Counted from the stretch's first letter, positions 41,943 through 52,565 are shown. The stretch: 64,000 bases of DNA from Sulfitobacter mediterraneus (GCF_016801775.1 NZ_CP069004.1:1364001-1428000); one strand, 5' to 3'. Numbers and translations are program-made. The notes: a model not told the origin generated them from the sequence alone.

Positions 41943-43553
41943 TCACGCCGTCAGCGCCGGTGTGAGATAGATCAAGGTCGGTCCTTCCGCCTCAAAGGCC
42001 TCCGAAACCGCGCTCTGCATCTCTTCCAGTGATCCCGGAGCAACCGCACGCGCGCCAAACGCCTCGGCCAGCTTCACAAAATCGGGGTTCTGCGCAATCA
42101 CCGCATTTGGCGCGATCTGCGCGCCGACCATGCTGTCCTCGATCTCTTTCAGCTTGCCATTGTCCCACAGGATGATCGGCAGGCTGAGACCCAGTTCCAC
42201 CGCAACACCCAGCTCCTGCATCGTGTAGTGAAAACCGTAATCGCCAATGATCGCCATGGTCGGTTGCCCCCGCCGCGCTACTGCGCCGCCAATCGCAGCA
42301 GGCGTGGCATAGCCCAAGGTGCCAAAGCCATATGGATGATGCCAGTGGCCGGGCCGGTCCATGTCCCACACTTCCTTGGCCACATAGGCAAACTGGGTCA
42401 TGTCCGAATATATCATCGTATCGGCGGGCACTGCCGCACGTAGCGCATCACAGATCGGCACAATGCCCGGACGTTCCGCATCGGTTTCGGCCCGCCAGCG
42501 GGCGCGGGTTGCAGCCACCTGTTCTTCGGACCATTCACTGCTGCCTGCTCCGTCTGGCATGGCCCGGGACAAGGCAGACAGGAACGCTTGCGCGTCCGCG
42601 TGGATGGCAAAGCTGGCCCCCTGCGGATCGCAGAGCACTTCAGGGTCCAAATCAACCCGGATCATCGGTGCGGTATGACCCAAATGCGCCCGCCACAGAT
42701 CGACCTCCACCAGTTCGGTGCCGACCGCCAGCACCAGATCAGCTTCGGCCATCACTGCGGCGCTGTCCGCCCGCGCCAGACAGGCTCCGAAATGCAGGGG
42801 CGCATCCGGCCCGACGATCCCGCGCCCGGCATAGCTGGTCGCGGAGGCCGCGCCGCTTTTGCGCAGCACATCACGCGCGGCATCGGAGGCCTGCGCCGCC
42901 CCGCCACCGAACACGATCATCGGCTTTTTGGCTGCCGCCAGCAACGATGCCACCTCCGCCACGTCATTCGCATGCGCGGCTGGCCGCTTGCGTTTGGGCG
43001 TATGCGCCAAATCCGCCGCGGGCGCCTGCGCCTCCAGCTGGGCAATCGGCACCTGAATATGTTTGGAGCGTGGGCGTTTGGTCTCAAACTCCACCAAGGC
43101 ACGGTCGATCAGCGCATAGGTAGCATTCGCCGACAGGGCCGTTTCCGACCAATCGCACACCGTGCCAGCGGCAATTTCCTGATCCTTCATCTGGTGCAAT
43201 TGCCCGCGCCGCGCCGCTGTTTCATCGAGACAGGAAGACATCACCAACATCGACACCGAATCCGAATAGGCCTGCCCCATCGGGGTCATGATGTTGCAGA
43301 CACCCGGTCCGGTGATCACATAGGCCACCCCTGGCCGCCCCGTTGCGCGGGCATAGCCGTCGGCCATAAACCCCGCACCCTGTTCGTGACGGGCCAGCAC
43401 ATGGGTGATGCCTGCCTCTTCGATCCCGCGATACATTTCCTGATTGTGCACGCCGGGAATGCCAAAGATCACATCCACCCCGCGATCCTTGAGCATGTGA
43501 GAGATTTGCGCCCCCAAGGGACGGGTGCGGCCAGCGCCGTTTTGATCAGCCAT
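41943..43553 (-). CDS. ThDP-dependent enzyme, acetolactate-synthase-like (possible 5-guanidino-2-oxopentanoate decarboxylase)
   Basis: 536 aa with the three ThDP-enzyme domains: Pyr (cofactor Glu in ARHEQGAGFMADGYARATG), central Rossmann (KPMIVFGGGAAQASDA) and PP (GDYGFHYTMQEL...WDN, the GD-x26-N metal motif). Closest in feel to the AruI group, which decarboxylates 2-ketoarginine; acetolactate synthase proper is less likely because no ilvN partner is present and the FAD-binding region looks absent. Its ATG shares the A of the trkH TGA (TGATG), so it is translated after TrkH, an odd pairing for an amino-acid enzyme. Confidence 0.78.
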   Translation of the reverse strand: MADQNGAGRTRPLGAQISHMLKDRGVDVIFGIPGVHNQEMYRGIEEAGITHVLARHEQGAGFMADGYARATGRPGVAYVITGPGVCNIMTPMGQAYSDSVSMLVMSSCLDETAARRGQLHQMKDQEIAAGTVCDWSETALSANATYALIDRALVEFETKRPRSKHIQVPIAQLEAQAPAADLAHTPKRKRPAAHANDVAEVASLLAAAKKPMIVFGGGAAQASDAARDVLRKSGAASATSYAGRGIVGPDAPLHFGACLARADSAAVMAEADLVLAVGTELVEVDLWRAHLGHTAPMIRVDLDPEVLCDPQGASFAIHADAQAFLSALSRAMPDGAGSSEWSEEQVAATRARWRAETDAERPGIVPICDALRAAVPADTMIYSDMTQFAYVAKEVWDMDRPGHWHHPYGFGTLGYATPAAIGGAVARRGQPTMAIIGDYGFHYTMQELGVAVELGLSLPIILWDNGKLKEIEDSMVGAQIAPNAVIAQNPDFVKLAEAFGARAVAPGSLEEMQSAVSEAFEAEGPTLIYLTPALTA

Positions 43554-45001
43554 CAGGCCCTCCAGAATTTAACGGTAAGAATGACGTAAACCGCCATCAG
43601 TTCGAGACGTCCGATCAGCATCGCGGCTGTCAGGATCCATTTTGCGGTGTCGTTGAGGCTGCTGAAATTGCCCGCGGGGCCGATGATATCGCCCAGCCCC
43701 GGACCGATGTTGGCCAGCGCCGCCGCCGCGCCGGAGACCGAAGTCACAAAATCCAGCCCCGTCATGCTCAGCGCCACAGCCACCAATCCCATCGTCACCA
43801 CAAAGAACATAAAGAACGACATCACCGAGCTCAGAACGTCCTGTCCCACAGGTCTGCCGTCATAGCGGGGGGTGAAAATGCCATGCGGCGACCGAATGCG
43901 TCGCAACTGGGCGCGGATCGATGCAAAGAGCAGCTGATAGCGGAAGATCTTGATCGAACAGGCGGTCGACCCCGCGCAGCCGCCAATCAGCCCGATGAAA
44001 AAGAACAGCGCCACCGCAAAGGGGCCCCACTGCATATAATCAACAGAGGCATAACCCGTGCCCGAGATAATCGAGGTGATGTTGAACAGCGCCTCTCGAA
44101 AACTGCGTTCCCAACCAAAGGAAAAGGTCTGTTGCAACGAGATGACAATCACGGCGACGAGGATCACGATGGTCACGAGGAACCCACGCACCTGCGGATC
44201 GCGGTGCAGGGCCAGCGGGTTGCCATTGATCAATTGCACATAGCGCACGAAGGGCAGTGCCGCGAGGATCATAAATACCGTGGCCACATATTCCATCGGC
44301 CCCGAAAACGCCCCAAAGGAGGCATCGTAATTGGAAAACCCACCGGTCGAGATCGTGGTCAGAGCATGTACCGTGGCGTCAAACGCATTCATCCCCAGCG
44401 CCAAATAGCTCAGGATACAGCCCATGGTCAGCCACAGGTAGATCACCGCGATCTGGGTCGCGATTTCACCGGCACGGGGCAGGATTTTGCCAAAGGTATC
44501 AAACCCTTCGGAGCGGAAGATTTGCATGCCGCCCACCTTCAGCTCTGGCAGAAACACCATTGCCACAACGATGATACCAATGCCGCCCAACCATTGCAGA
44601 ATACCGCGCCACAAGAGCAGCCCCTTGGGCAAGCTGTCCAGCCCCGACAAAACCGTGGACCCCGTCGTGGTCAGCCCTGACATCGCCTCGAACACCGCGT
44701 CCGTCACACTGGAATTGGTCTCGCCCAGAATAAACGGCAATGCGCCAAACAACGGCAGCATCAGCCAAACGCCAGTGGTCAGCAAAAAGGTTTGCTGGAT
44801 CGTCAGCCCTTCGCGCACACCATTGGAACAGGCCAGCGCAATCATGCCGCCGCCCAGTGTGGTGATCAGAAAGGTCTCAACAAAAACGAAGGCATGGCCG
44901 CGCCCTTCGGCCAGATCAACCAGCATCGGCAAGAGCATGAAAAGCCCCAGCACCGCCACCAGCAGTCCAACAACATATCCAACAGGGCGCAGATCCATCA
45001 T
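43553..45001 (-). CDS. trkH: Trk-type potassium uptake protein TrkH
   Basis: 482 aa, inner membrane. Four M1-P-M2-like repeats; filter-like segments include MSGLTTTGSTVLSG, TISTGGFSNYDAS, ISGTGYASVDYM and ALANIGPGLGDIIG, each with the conserved Gly. Imports K+ together with the peripheral NAD-binding TrkA, which is not in this window. The ThDP enzyme follows without a gap. Confidence 0.95.
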   Translation of the reverse strand: MMDLRPVGYVVGLLVAVLGLFMLLPMLVDLAEGRGHAFVFVETFLITTLGGGMIALACSNGVREGLTIQQTFLLTTGVWLMLPLFGALPFILGETNSSVTDAVFEAMSGLTTTGSTVLSGLDSLPKGLLLWRGILQWLGGIGIIVVAMVFLPELKVGGMQIFRSEGFDTFGKILPRAGEIATQIAVIYLWLTMGCILSYLALGMNAFDATVHALTTISTGGFSNYDASFGAFSGPMEYVATVFMILAALPFVRYVQLINGNPLALHRDPQVRGFLVTIVILVAVIVISLQQTFSFGWERSFREALFNITSIISGTGYASVDYMQWGPFAVALFFFIGLIGGCAGSTACSIKIFRYQLLFASIRAQLRRIRSPHGIFTPRYDGRPVGQDVLSSVMSFFMFFVVTMGLVAVALSMTGLDFVTSVSGAAAALANIGPGLGDIIGPAGNFSSLNDTAKWILTAAMLIGRLELMAVYVILTVKFWRA

Positions 45002-45123
45002 GCCGCAGCGTTGGCGCGGGGGCGGGCCAGTGTCAAGCCACGCCAGCCAAACAAAAAGACCCCGCCCGGCCGCGAAAACGCGACGTCAGGCAGGGCCAAT
45101 TGCGTGTTGGGTGGTGGTGCCGC

Positions 45124-45375
45124 TCAAACGTAGTAGATGTCTTTGAACACGTAATGCACGATGTCATCGCGTTTGATGTTCAATTCCGCCAATTCGGCGT
45201 CCGATTTTGCCCGCAGCCGTTCCACACGGTCGATCCGCCGTTGGCCGGCGGAATTGGCCATGATCGCGCGGCCGAACTTCGAAATGCTATTGGCAATTGC
45301 GTCGAGCAGATTGCGGGTCATGGTGATTTCCCGGCCCATTACTTCGGCAGGGGATGCGATGTCGTTATATGCCAT
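45124..45375 (-). CDS. DUF1127-like small protein
   Basis: 83 aa. C-terminal part (RIDRVERLRAKSDAELAELNIKRDDIVHYVFKDIYYV) has the DUF1127 pattern of the CcaF1-like gene at 1919, with a longer N-terminal helix before it. Two further ATGs (MGREIT, MTRNLL) could be starts. Unlike the locus at 1.6-2.3 kb it is not flanked by CCTCC hairpins. After the stop, on the minus strand, an imperfect GC-rich stem is followed by TTTTT (about 45054-45085), a possible terminator. Confidence 0.78.
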   Translation of the reverse strand: MAYNDIASPAEVMGREITMTRNLLDAIANSISKFGRAIMANSAGQRRIDRVERLRAKSDAELAELNIKRDDIVHYVFKDIYYV

Positions 45376-45500
45376 TGTTTTATCTCAGCAAATGATTGGA
45401 ATGTCTTGCCCTCTACATAGGGACAGACATCACCGGGCAGTACCGACAATACTGCATAGCCGCCGCCCGCCCCGCACAGGGCAGCGGCGCGCAAGAAAGA

Positions 45501-45956
45501 TCACTCCGCAGCGTTGACGCGGGCCAAGGCGTCACGGGCGATCATGATGTGAAACGGCAGGATCATCCGCAGATAAAGCTGACCGCCGATGTTGTGGGGA
45601 TGCACCCAGGTGGCCAATGACACCTGCCCGCCCTGACGCAGAACGGAAACGCGAAAATCGAGGTGGCGGTCGTTGAACCCTGCGATCAGCTCGCCCTCGG
45701 TGTCGATCTCAACCGGAAAAATGCCGACCTTGTCTTTGCCTTCCGGCCCATCGTTGGACAGACCGAAGGGCGTCGTCACCCAGCGACGGATCAGCAGCAA
45801 GAACTGCGCCCAACCGGGAAATCTGGTGATGATCTCGGCGGCACGGCGCGGGGGCATATCCGCAGCGACGGTATAACAATCGACAAAATCATGCGGCCCG
45901 ACCCGCGACCAAAGCTGGCTGTGAATGGGAAGATCAATCTTGCGGACCCGTGTCAT
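45501..45956 (-). CDS. DUF2867 protein
   Basis: 151 aa. LWSRVGPHDFVDCYTV, TRFPGWAQFLLLIRRWVTTPFGL, DRHLDFRVSVL and LYLRMILPFHIMIARDALARV are the core of DUF2867, a small lipid-binding-like alpha/beta fold of unknown function, otherwise found fused to sugar-epimerase-like proteins. It stands alone here. Start ATG 45956. Confidence 0.78.
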   Translation of the reverse strand: MTRVRKIDLPIHSQLWSRVGPHDFVDCYTVAADMPPRRAAEIITRFPGWAQFLLLIRRWVTTPFGLSNDGPEGKDKVGIFPVEIDTEGELIAGFNDRHLDFRVSVLRQGGQVSLATWVHPHNIGGQLYLRMILPFHIMIARDALARVNAAE

Positions 45957-46048
45957 ATCGGCGCTCCCTGGCTGATTGAGGTCAGCCTAGCCGCGCTTGA
46001 CCCGCGCTGCAGTGCGGCATAGGGGCGCAGCATGCCGCGCCCTGCCCG

Positions 46049-47143
46049 TCATCCGACGTGGAACAACGTGTTGAACAGCTTGGGATCGATGCTTTGCATC
46101 TCAAAGGTCGGCCCCTCGGTCAGAATGCTGATCGCATCATGGCTGTGCAGGCTTTCCTGATGGCTGGCAATCACGCGGAAATCGCCAACGCGCGCATCTT
46201 GCTGCAATTGTTGACAGAAAAGACGCGCTGCATCCTCCACAAAGATCGGGTTGGCTGCGTTCAACTCGGCAAAGGCCTGTTCATCCTCGCGCTTGACCAT
46301 CACTTGTGTTTCGGTCGGCACCGCGCGGCGGCAGGCCTCGATCAGGTCTTCAAACCACAAACAACTGTTGTCGCCCTCAAGCACTGCCGAAATGCGTGCC
46401 ACGGATCGCTGCGAATGCGGAGTGGCCAATTGATTGCGCGTGGCGCGGGCATGTTCGCTCAATTCCAGGGAACAAGGGCATGTGCTGGAGTAGACGTAAT
46501 CGAGATGGATGATCTTCTGACGAACACCGTCTTTCTCCACCAGCTCCAGCGCGATGTCATAATACTGGTACCCCGACAGGCCCGAGCGCAGGCTTTCGAT
46601 TTTCATCGGAAAGGAGAACCGCATCTGAATCCGTGCATCAAAGCTTTCCAGATCGGATTTGTAATCGTCCAGCGCCGCCTCAATCACATGAAAACTGAAC
46701 GTGCGCTCGGCATGTTTGTAAAAGCTGCGCATGATCCGGGACATGTTGATGCCCTTTTTGTCCGCCTCAAGGCTGACCGAACCGGTGATCGATGTCTCCA
46801 GCGTCAGATCACCGTTGTTGCGGGTATGAAACCGGATAGGCAGGCGAAAGTTCGAAATGCCAACATGCTGGATCTGCTGTTTGGCCCCGCGGATCAGGCT
46901 TGAAGGTCCGTTCTGTAGGTCGGGCAAACCCGCCTTATAGGCGGCATCCACTTTGAAATCCTGCGGGTATTCGCGGCTGAAGTTTGGGTATTCACCTTTG
47001 TCTTGCAAAAGCCGCGCCACCTGGGGGTCGAGTGCATCAATCTCGGTCGCGCTGGCCCCTGCGGCCCAGGCCTTGAGCGTGGCAAGCGCCTGCTCTGCAT
47101 CGGACCGGTCCGGCCCTTTTTCGACGGATGTGATGGCATTCAT
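46049..47143 (-). CDS. folE2: GTP cyclohydrolase IB (FolE2)
   Basis: 364 aa. Makes dihydroneopterin triphosphate, the first step of folate and queuosine-type pathways, using a metal other than zinc if needed. Metal/active-site Cys lie in SSTCPCSLELSEHARA, with the later HSQRSVARISA and ASHQESLHSHDA regions supplying Glu and His. The N-terminal ~70 residues are variable. It feeds the same folate route as folB and folP at 30 kb. FolE2 genes are often Zur-controlled; I found no convincing Zur palindrome in the 192 bp upstream. Confidence 0.95.
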   Translation of the reverse strand: MNAITSVEKGPDRSDAEQALATLKAWAAGASATEIDALDPQVARLLQDKGEYPNFSREYPQDFKVDAAYKAGLPDLQNGPSSLIRGAKQQIQHVGISNFRLPIRFHTRNNGDLTLETSITGSVSLEADKKGINMSRIMRSFYKHAERTFSFHVIEAALDDYKSDLESFDARIQMRFSFPMKIESLRSGLSGYQYYDIALELVEKDGVRQKIIHLDYVYSSTCPCSLELSEHARATRNQLATPHSQRSVARISAVLEGDNSCLWFEDLIEACRRAVPTETQVMVKREDEQAFAELNAANPIFVEDAARLFCQQLQQDARVGDFRVIASHQESLHSHDAISILTEGPTFEMQSIDPKLFNTLFHVG

Positions 47144-47302
47144 GGCGGTGTCCCCCTTTTGGTGCCTGCCTCATACTTATGCTGCGCGGCGCCAATTACC
47201 AATTATCTTAACACATACGGTGCAAGTCGGGGCATGGATCACACCGTTTGCGTCCTTTGAGAGGCCAAAACCAACATCACACGTCAAAAAAAGTAAGGAA
47301 TG

Positions 47303-47327
47303 GCACGGTTTGGACCGCAAACCGCGC
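47303..47327 (-). terminator. Possible metZ terminator
   Basis: On the minus strand GCGCGGTTT pairs with AAACCGTGC (one G-T pair), 7-base loop. A run of seven T follows only after 10 bases, so the call is moderate. The stem begins ~9 bp after the metZ stop. Confidence 0.4.
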
Positions 47328-47335
47328 CCCATCCT

Positions 47336-48517
47336 TCACAAATCAGTGAGCGCCTGCCGGATATCGGCGATCAGATCCTGCGCATCTTCCAGCCCGATGG
47401 ACATCCGCACGAGGCCCGGTGCGATTCCCAGAAGGTCTTTTTGATCCTGCGGCAACCTCTGATGGGTGGTGGTGGCAGGATGGGTCAGGATGGTCTTGGC
47501 ATCACCCAGATTGTTGGAAATCACCCCGACCTCGATCGCGTTGAGGAACTTGAACGCGGCGTCCTTGCCGCCCTTCAGAACCAGCGACAACACCGTGCCG
47601 CCCGCCCCCATCTGCGACAACGCGAGTGCGTTCTGCGGATGATCCGCCAAACCGGGATAGATCACTGTCTCCAGCGCCTCATGGCCCTGCAATGCCTCCG
47701 CGATGGTCTGGGCCGACGCCGCTTGCGCCCGCACGCGCAGGCTCATGGTTTCCAGCCCTTTGAGCATCACCCAGGCGGTAAACGGGCTCATGGAACCGCC
47801 GGTATGTTTCATATAGGGTTCAACCGTGCCGCGGATAAAATCGCGGGTGCCAAGGATCACCCCGCCAAGGGTGCGGCCTTGGCCGTCGATGTGTTTGGTG
47901 GCCGAATAGATCACCACATCTGCCCCCTGCGCGATGGCACTGGAAAATTCCGGCGTGGCAAAAACATTGTCGACCACAACCAATGCCCCTTGGGCATGGG
48001 CCAGTTCGGACACCGCTTTGATATCGACCAGTTGCAGCGTCGGGTTGGAAACCGATTCAAAAAACACCGCTTTGGTGTCAGGACGGATCGCCGCCTCCCA
48101 TGCGGCCAGATCGGTGCCGTCCACCAGGGTAATCTCGACCCCGAACCGGGCCAGCACGTCTTCGAGAACGTAAAGACAAGATCCGAACAACGCCCGCGCC
48201 GAGACAACGTGATCCCCGGCCTTGAGCATCGCGGTCAACGCGCCGCTGACCGCGGCCATTCCGGATGCGGTTGCAAAAGCATCCTCTGCCCCTTCGAGCG
48301 CTGCAATGCGGTCCTCGAACATGGCCACGGTCGGGTTGCCATAGCGGGCATAGATAAATTCGTCCGGGCCGCTTTCCAAGAAACGCGCCTCGGCGTGTTC
48401 GGCGGTCTCGTAGACAAACCCCTGGGTGAGAAAAATCGCCTCGCTCACCTCGCCATATTGGCTGCGGCGGGTGCCGGCGTGAATGGCTTTGGTGCGCGGA
48501 TGCCAATCGTTGCTCAT
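47336..48517 (-). CDS. metZ: O-succinylhomoserine sulfhydrylase
   Basis: 393 aa from ATG 48517, preceded by AAAGGA. Makes homocysteine directly from O-succinylhomoserine and sulfide. Cys/Met-metabolism PLP enzyme: YARYGNPTV, the phosphate loop SGMAAVSGAL, VVDNVFATPE and the PLP Lys K208 in YSATKHIDGQGR. A SAM-II riboswitch lies upstream. The reading frame continues without stop for 33 more codons to ATG 48616, which is placed right after the riboswitch, so a 426-aa form is possible; homology supports only the shorter one. Confidence 0.93.
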   Translation of the reverse strand: MSNDWHPRTKAIHAGTRRSQYGEVSEAIFLTQGFVYETAEHAEARFLESGPDEFIYARYGNPTVAMFEDRIAALEGAEDAFATASGMAAVSGALTAMLKAGDHVVSARALFGSCLYVLEDVLARFGVEITLVDGTDLAAWEAAIRPDTKAVFFESVSNPTLQLVDIKAVSELAHAQGALVVVDNVFATPEFSSAIAQGADVVIYSATKHIDGQGRTLGGVILGTRDFIRGTVEPYMKHTGGSMSPFTAWVMLKGLETMSLRVRAQAASAQTIAEALQGHEALETVIYPGLADHPQNALALSQMGAGGTVLSLVLKGGKDAAFKFLNAIEVGVISNNLGDAKTILTHPATTTHQRLPQDQKDLLGIAPGLVRMSIGLEDAQDLIADIRQALTDL

Positions 48518-48619
48518 CGTCTTTTCCTTTCGCGCCTGCACGGCAGGCATAAGTTGACCCGGCGGCGAAAGAGACAAAAATGCCCCCAACGCGGTCAAGC
48601 GAAAGAGGGCTTTCATCCT

Positions 48620-48672
48620 GACCTTTTAGCAGATTGTTTAACGTGGCCCGCAATCCGGTTACAAATCACCAC
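48620..48672 (-). promoter_or_regulatory. SAM-II riboswitch controlling metZ
   Basis: Read on the minus strand: GTGGTGATTTGTAACCGG, then ATTGCGGGCCACGTTAAAC, then AATCTGCTAAAAGGTC. All consensus blocks are present: GUGG/CCAC stem P1 (48669-48672 with its partner), GAUUUG, CCGRUUGC, the UUAAACAA core and GCUAAAAGG, whose 3' strand makes the H-type pseudoknot and contains the ribosome-binding AGG. SAM binding closes the pseudoknot and hides the Shine-Dalgarno sequence. The class is typical of alphaproteobacterial met genes. Confidence 0.93.
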
Positions 48673-48793
48673 GGGACCGCTTTACGCCTGATGACGTCAT
48701 GCGTCAATGGTGCGCTGCGCGATTGACGGGCTGGCCTCTTGGCAATCCGGCGGCAACAGGCCAAGCTGGCACAAACTGCAGCAGGAGCGCCCC

Positions 48794-49495
48794 ATGACAG
48801 CCCCCATCGACCTTTATTTCTGGCCCACGCCCAACGGTTGGAAAGTCTCTATCGCGCTTGAGGAAATGGGCCTTCCCTATGACACCCATTTGATCAACAT
48901 CGGCGCTGGCGACCAATTTGCACCGGAGTTTTTAAAGATTTCCCCCAACAATCGCATGCCTGCGATTGTAGACCCGGATGGCCCGGATGGCGCACCGATT
49001 GCCATCTTTGAAAGCGGGGCAATCCTGCAATACCTCGCCCGCAAGACCGGCCAGTTTTGCGGCAGCACCGAACGCGAACGCATTGCAGTGGATCAATGGC
49101 TGATGTGGCAGATGGGCGGACTGGGTCCGATGGCGGGACAGGCGCATCATTTCCTCAAATACGCCCCCAATATGGAGCCGCCCAACGATCTGCCCTATGC
49201 CAAGGACCGCTACCGCAACGAGGTGGCGCGGCTCTATGGTGTGCTGGACCGGCAATTGGCGCAGCATGAATTCGTGGCGGGTGATTTTATCTCGATCGCG
49301 GATTTCTCGATCTGGGGATGGGCGTCCTTGTGGGAAGGGCAGCAACAGACGCTGGAGGACAAGCCGCATATGGCCCGATGGCTCGACCAGATGGCCGCGC
49401 GGCCCGGCGTTCAGGCCGGACGGGCGCTTCATGCCGAAAAACGCGGTGACATCGCCAAGGACAAAGGCGCGCAGGATCAATTGTTTAAGCGTTGA
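48794..49495 (+). CDS. Glutathione S-transferase (Nu/YfcG-like)
   Basis: 233 aa from ATG 48794 (AGGAG 8-12 bases before). Thioredoxin-like N-terminal domain (FWPTPNGWKVSIALEEMGLPYDTHLINI, SPNNRMPAIVD with the cis-Pro, ESGAILQYLA binding gamma-Glu of glutathione) and an all-helical C-terminal domain. The TPNG[WH]K start and SPNNRMPAI are typical of Ure2p/YfcG-like disulfide-bond reductases. Divergent from metZ; no operon partner. Confidence 0.9.
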   Translation: MTAPIDLYFWPTPNGWKVSIALEEMGLPYDTHLINIGAGDQFAPEFLKISPNNRMPAIVDPDGPDGAPIAIFESGAILQYLARKTGQFCGSTERERIAVDQWLMWQMGGLGPMAGQAHHFLKYAPNMEPPNDLPYAKDRYRNEVARLYGVLDRQLAQHEFVAGDFISIADFSIWGWASLWEGQQQTLEDKPHMARWLDQMAARPGVQAGRALHAEKRGDIAKDKGAQDQLFKR

Positions 49496-49531
49496 GCTAC
49501 CGTGGCGGGCGCGGACTTATTGAAATCTCTG

Positions 49532-50146
49532 CTACGCCCCGCTGTCGTCTTTCTCAATCCCATAAGTCTGGAACAATGCGCCTTGCGTCATGAAAAACGC
49601 AAAGATCGCCGCTGTCAGACCGAAGGTTTTGAAATAGACCCAGATTTCTGTGCTGAACATCCGCCAGATTAGTTCATTGGCGACGGCCATCCCGAAGAAG
49701 AACAACATCAACCGTTTTGTCAGCAACATCCAACCGGCATCCTGCAACGGCATCATCTCTTCCATCACATATTTAAGGTAAGACTGCCCGCGCAGCAAAC
49801 CAACTGCCAGAACACCGCCAAACAAGGCGTAAATCATCGTTGGCTTCATCTTGAAGAACCGGTCGTCGTTGAGCCAGACCGACAACCCGCCAAAGACCAC
49901 AACCAACACCACCGTGGCAATCTGCATCCGGTTGATCTTGCCGGTCAGCGCCCAGATCGCCCCGATCGCCGCAACGAGGATCGGGATAAACGCCGCTGTC
50001 ACAACGATAAATCCGTCGTATTCAGTGCCGCCGATGGTGAACACCCGGTCCTTCAGCCGCAAATAGGCGACAAAAAACAAGATGATCGGCCCGTATTCGA
50101 GCGCCATCTTGACCATGGGGTTGATCTGCCGTTCCTGCGCCATCAT
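49532..50146 (-). CDS. yciB: YciB/IspZ-family inner membrane protein
   Basis: 204 aa from ATG 50146, 10 bp after the stop of the transporter upstream. Five or six helices; MALEYGPIILFFVAYL and KPTMIYALFG, GWMLLTKRLMLFFFGMAVANELIWR are family signatures (intracellular septation protein A). Role in envelope integrity and division, mechanism unclear. Placed after a DMT transporter and ftsY on the same strand, an order often seen in Rhodobacteraceae. Confidence 0.93.
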   Translation of the reverse strand: MMAQERQINPMVKMALEYGPIILFFVAYLRLKDRVFTIGGTEYDGFIVVTAAFIPILVAAIGAIWALTGKINRMQIATVVLVVVFGGLSVWLNDDRFFKMKPTMIYALFGGVLAVGLLRGQSYLKYVMEEMMPLQDAGWMLLTKRLMLFFFGMAVANELIWRMFSTEIWVYFKTFGLTAAIFAFFMTQGALFQTYGIEKDDSGA

Positions 50147-50156
50147 CTGCTCCTGC

Positions 50157-51059
50157 TTATCCGCCCATCTCAACTATCACGGCGCCCGCCGCAATCAAGG
50201 CCATCAAAGCCACGCGGCGCGGGCCGACAGTTTCTTTCAAAAACACCCAGCCGATGATCGCGGCAAACACCGTAGAGGTTTCGCGCAGCACCGCCGCCTC
50301 ACCCACCTTGTCCAGCCGGGTTGCCATCATGATTGCGCCAAAGCTCATGAAGGCGACAAGCCCGCCAATGAAACCGCGCCCCATCAGGGGCCCAAGCGCG
50401 GGCGGGTTTTCCATGGCCCACCACCGCCGCGCGGCGATGAAGGGCATCACCAATCCGTCAATCATGAAAAACCATGCCAGAAAGGTGAAAGGATCCGCCG
50501 TCGCACGGATGCCGTAAGCGTCATAAGTGGTATAAAGCGCCACGAAGAGGCCGGTCAGCACCGCAATCGCAAGGGCGGCGTTCAACGTCTCCCGCTCCGC
50601 CGTGAGAAAGATCATGTTGTAGATCGCCAGCCCAAAGATCCCCGCAAGCAAGACCGCAACGCCCATCCATTGCAGCAAGGTGAAGCTTTCCTCGAAGATC
50701 AGATAGGCGCCAATGACCGCAAAGAGCGGCCCCGTGCCACGCACCACCGGATAGACGACGGTATAGGCGCCCTTGGTATAGGCCCAAGCCTGCAACATCT
50801 TGTAAACAATATGAATAAGGAACGCACCAAGGAAGATGATCCACATATGCGGCTCCGGCCAAGGCACCACAAGAAGCGCAAATGGCGCGGCCATCACACA
50901 ATAGGCAAAGTCAATCGCGCCCCGTGTCAGCCAGGGATCATGCCGCCCCTTTTGCAGCGCCCCGAAAACCGCATGCAAAAACGCCGCCATGATCGCCAGC
51001 CAAAGGGCCACCGTATGGCCCGTTGCCGTCCCTTCGATAGAGATCAACCAATCGGTCAT
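50157..51059 (-). CDS. DMT-superfamily (EamA) transporter
   Basis: 300 aa, about ten helices in two halves (19-150 and 165-295). VVYPVVRGTGPLFAVIGAYLIFEE and LRETSTVFAAIIGWVFLKETVG are the paired EamA signature ends. Substrate unknown. Likely transcribed with ftsY (25 bp upstream) and yciB (10 bp downstream). Confidence 0.88.
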   Translation of the reverse strand: MTDWLISIEGTATGHTVALWLAIMAAFLHAVFGALQKGRHDPWLTRGAIDFAYCVMAAPFALLVVPWPEPHMWIIFLGAFLIHIVYKMLQAWAYTKGAYTVVYPVVRGTGPLFAVIGAYLIFEESFTLLQWMGVAVLLAGIFGLAIYNMIFLTAERETLNAALAIAVLTGLFVALYTTYDAYGIRATADPFTFLAWFFMIDGLVMPFIAARRWWAMENPPALGPLMGRGFIGGLVAFMSFGAIMMATRLDKVGEAAVLRETSTVFAAIIGWVFLKETVGPRRVALMALIAAGAVIVEMGG

Positions 51060-51084
51060 GGACGGGCAAAGGCGGGTCTAAACC

Positions 51085-52500
<1,416 letters not shown>

Positions 52501-52565
52501 GGGAAATCTCCGCGCAGGTTTTCCCTGATCTATAGTCTAGTTCCGCCGGATGGAAGAGTGGCCGG

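Noticed and set aside
47144..47335. Zur box or preQ1 riboswitch before folE2
   Set aside because: No palindrome of the Zur type and no preQ1 C-rich loop/A-tail pattern could be seen.
47300..48691. A 463-codon open frame on the plus strand across metZ and the riboswitch
   Set aside because: Fully antisense to metZ and to a recognisable SAM-II element; no domain, no ribosome site.
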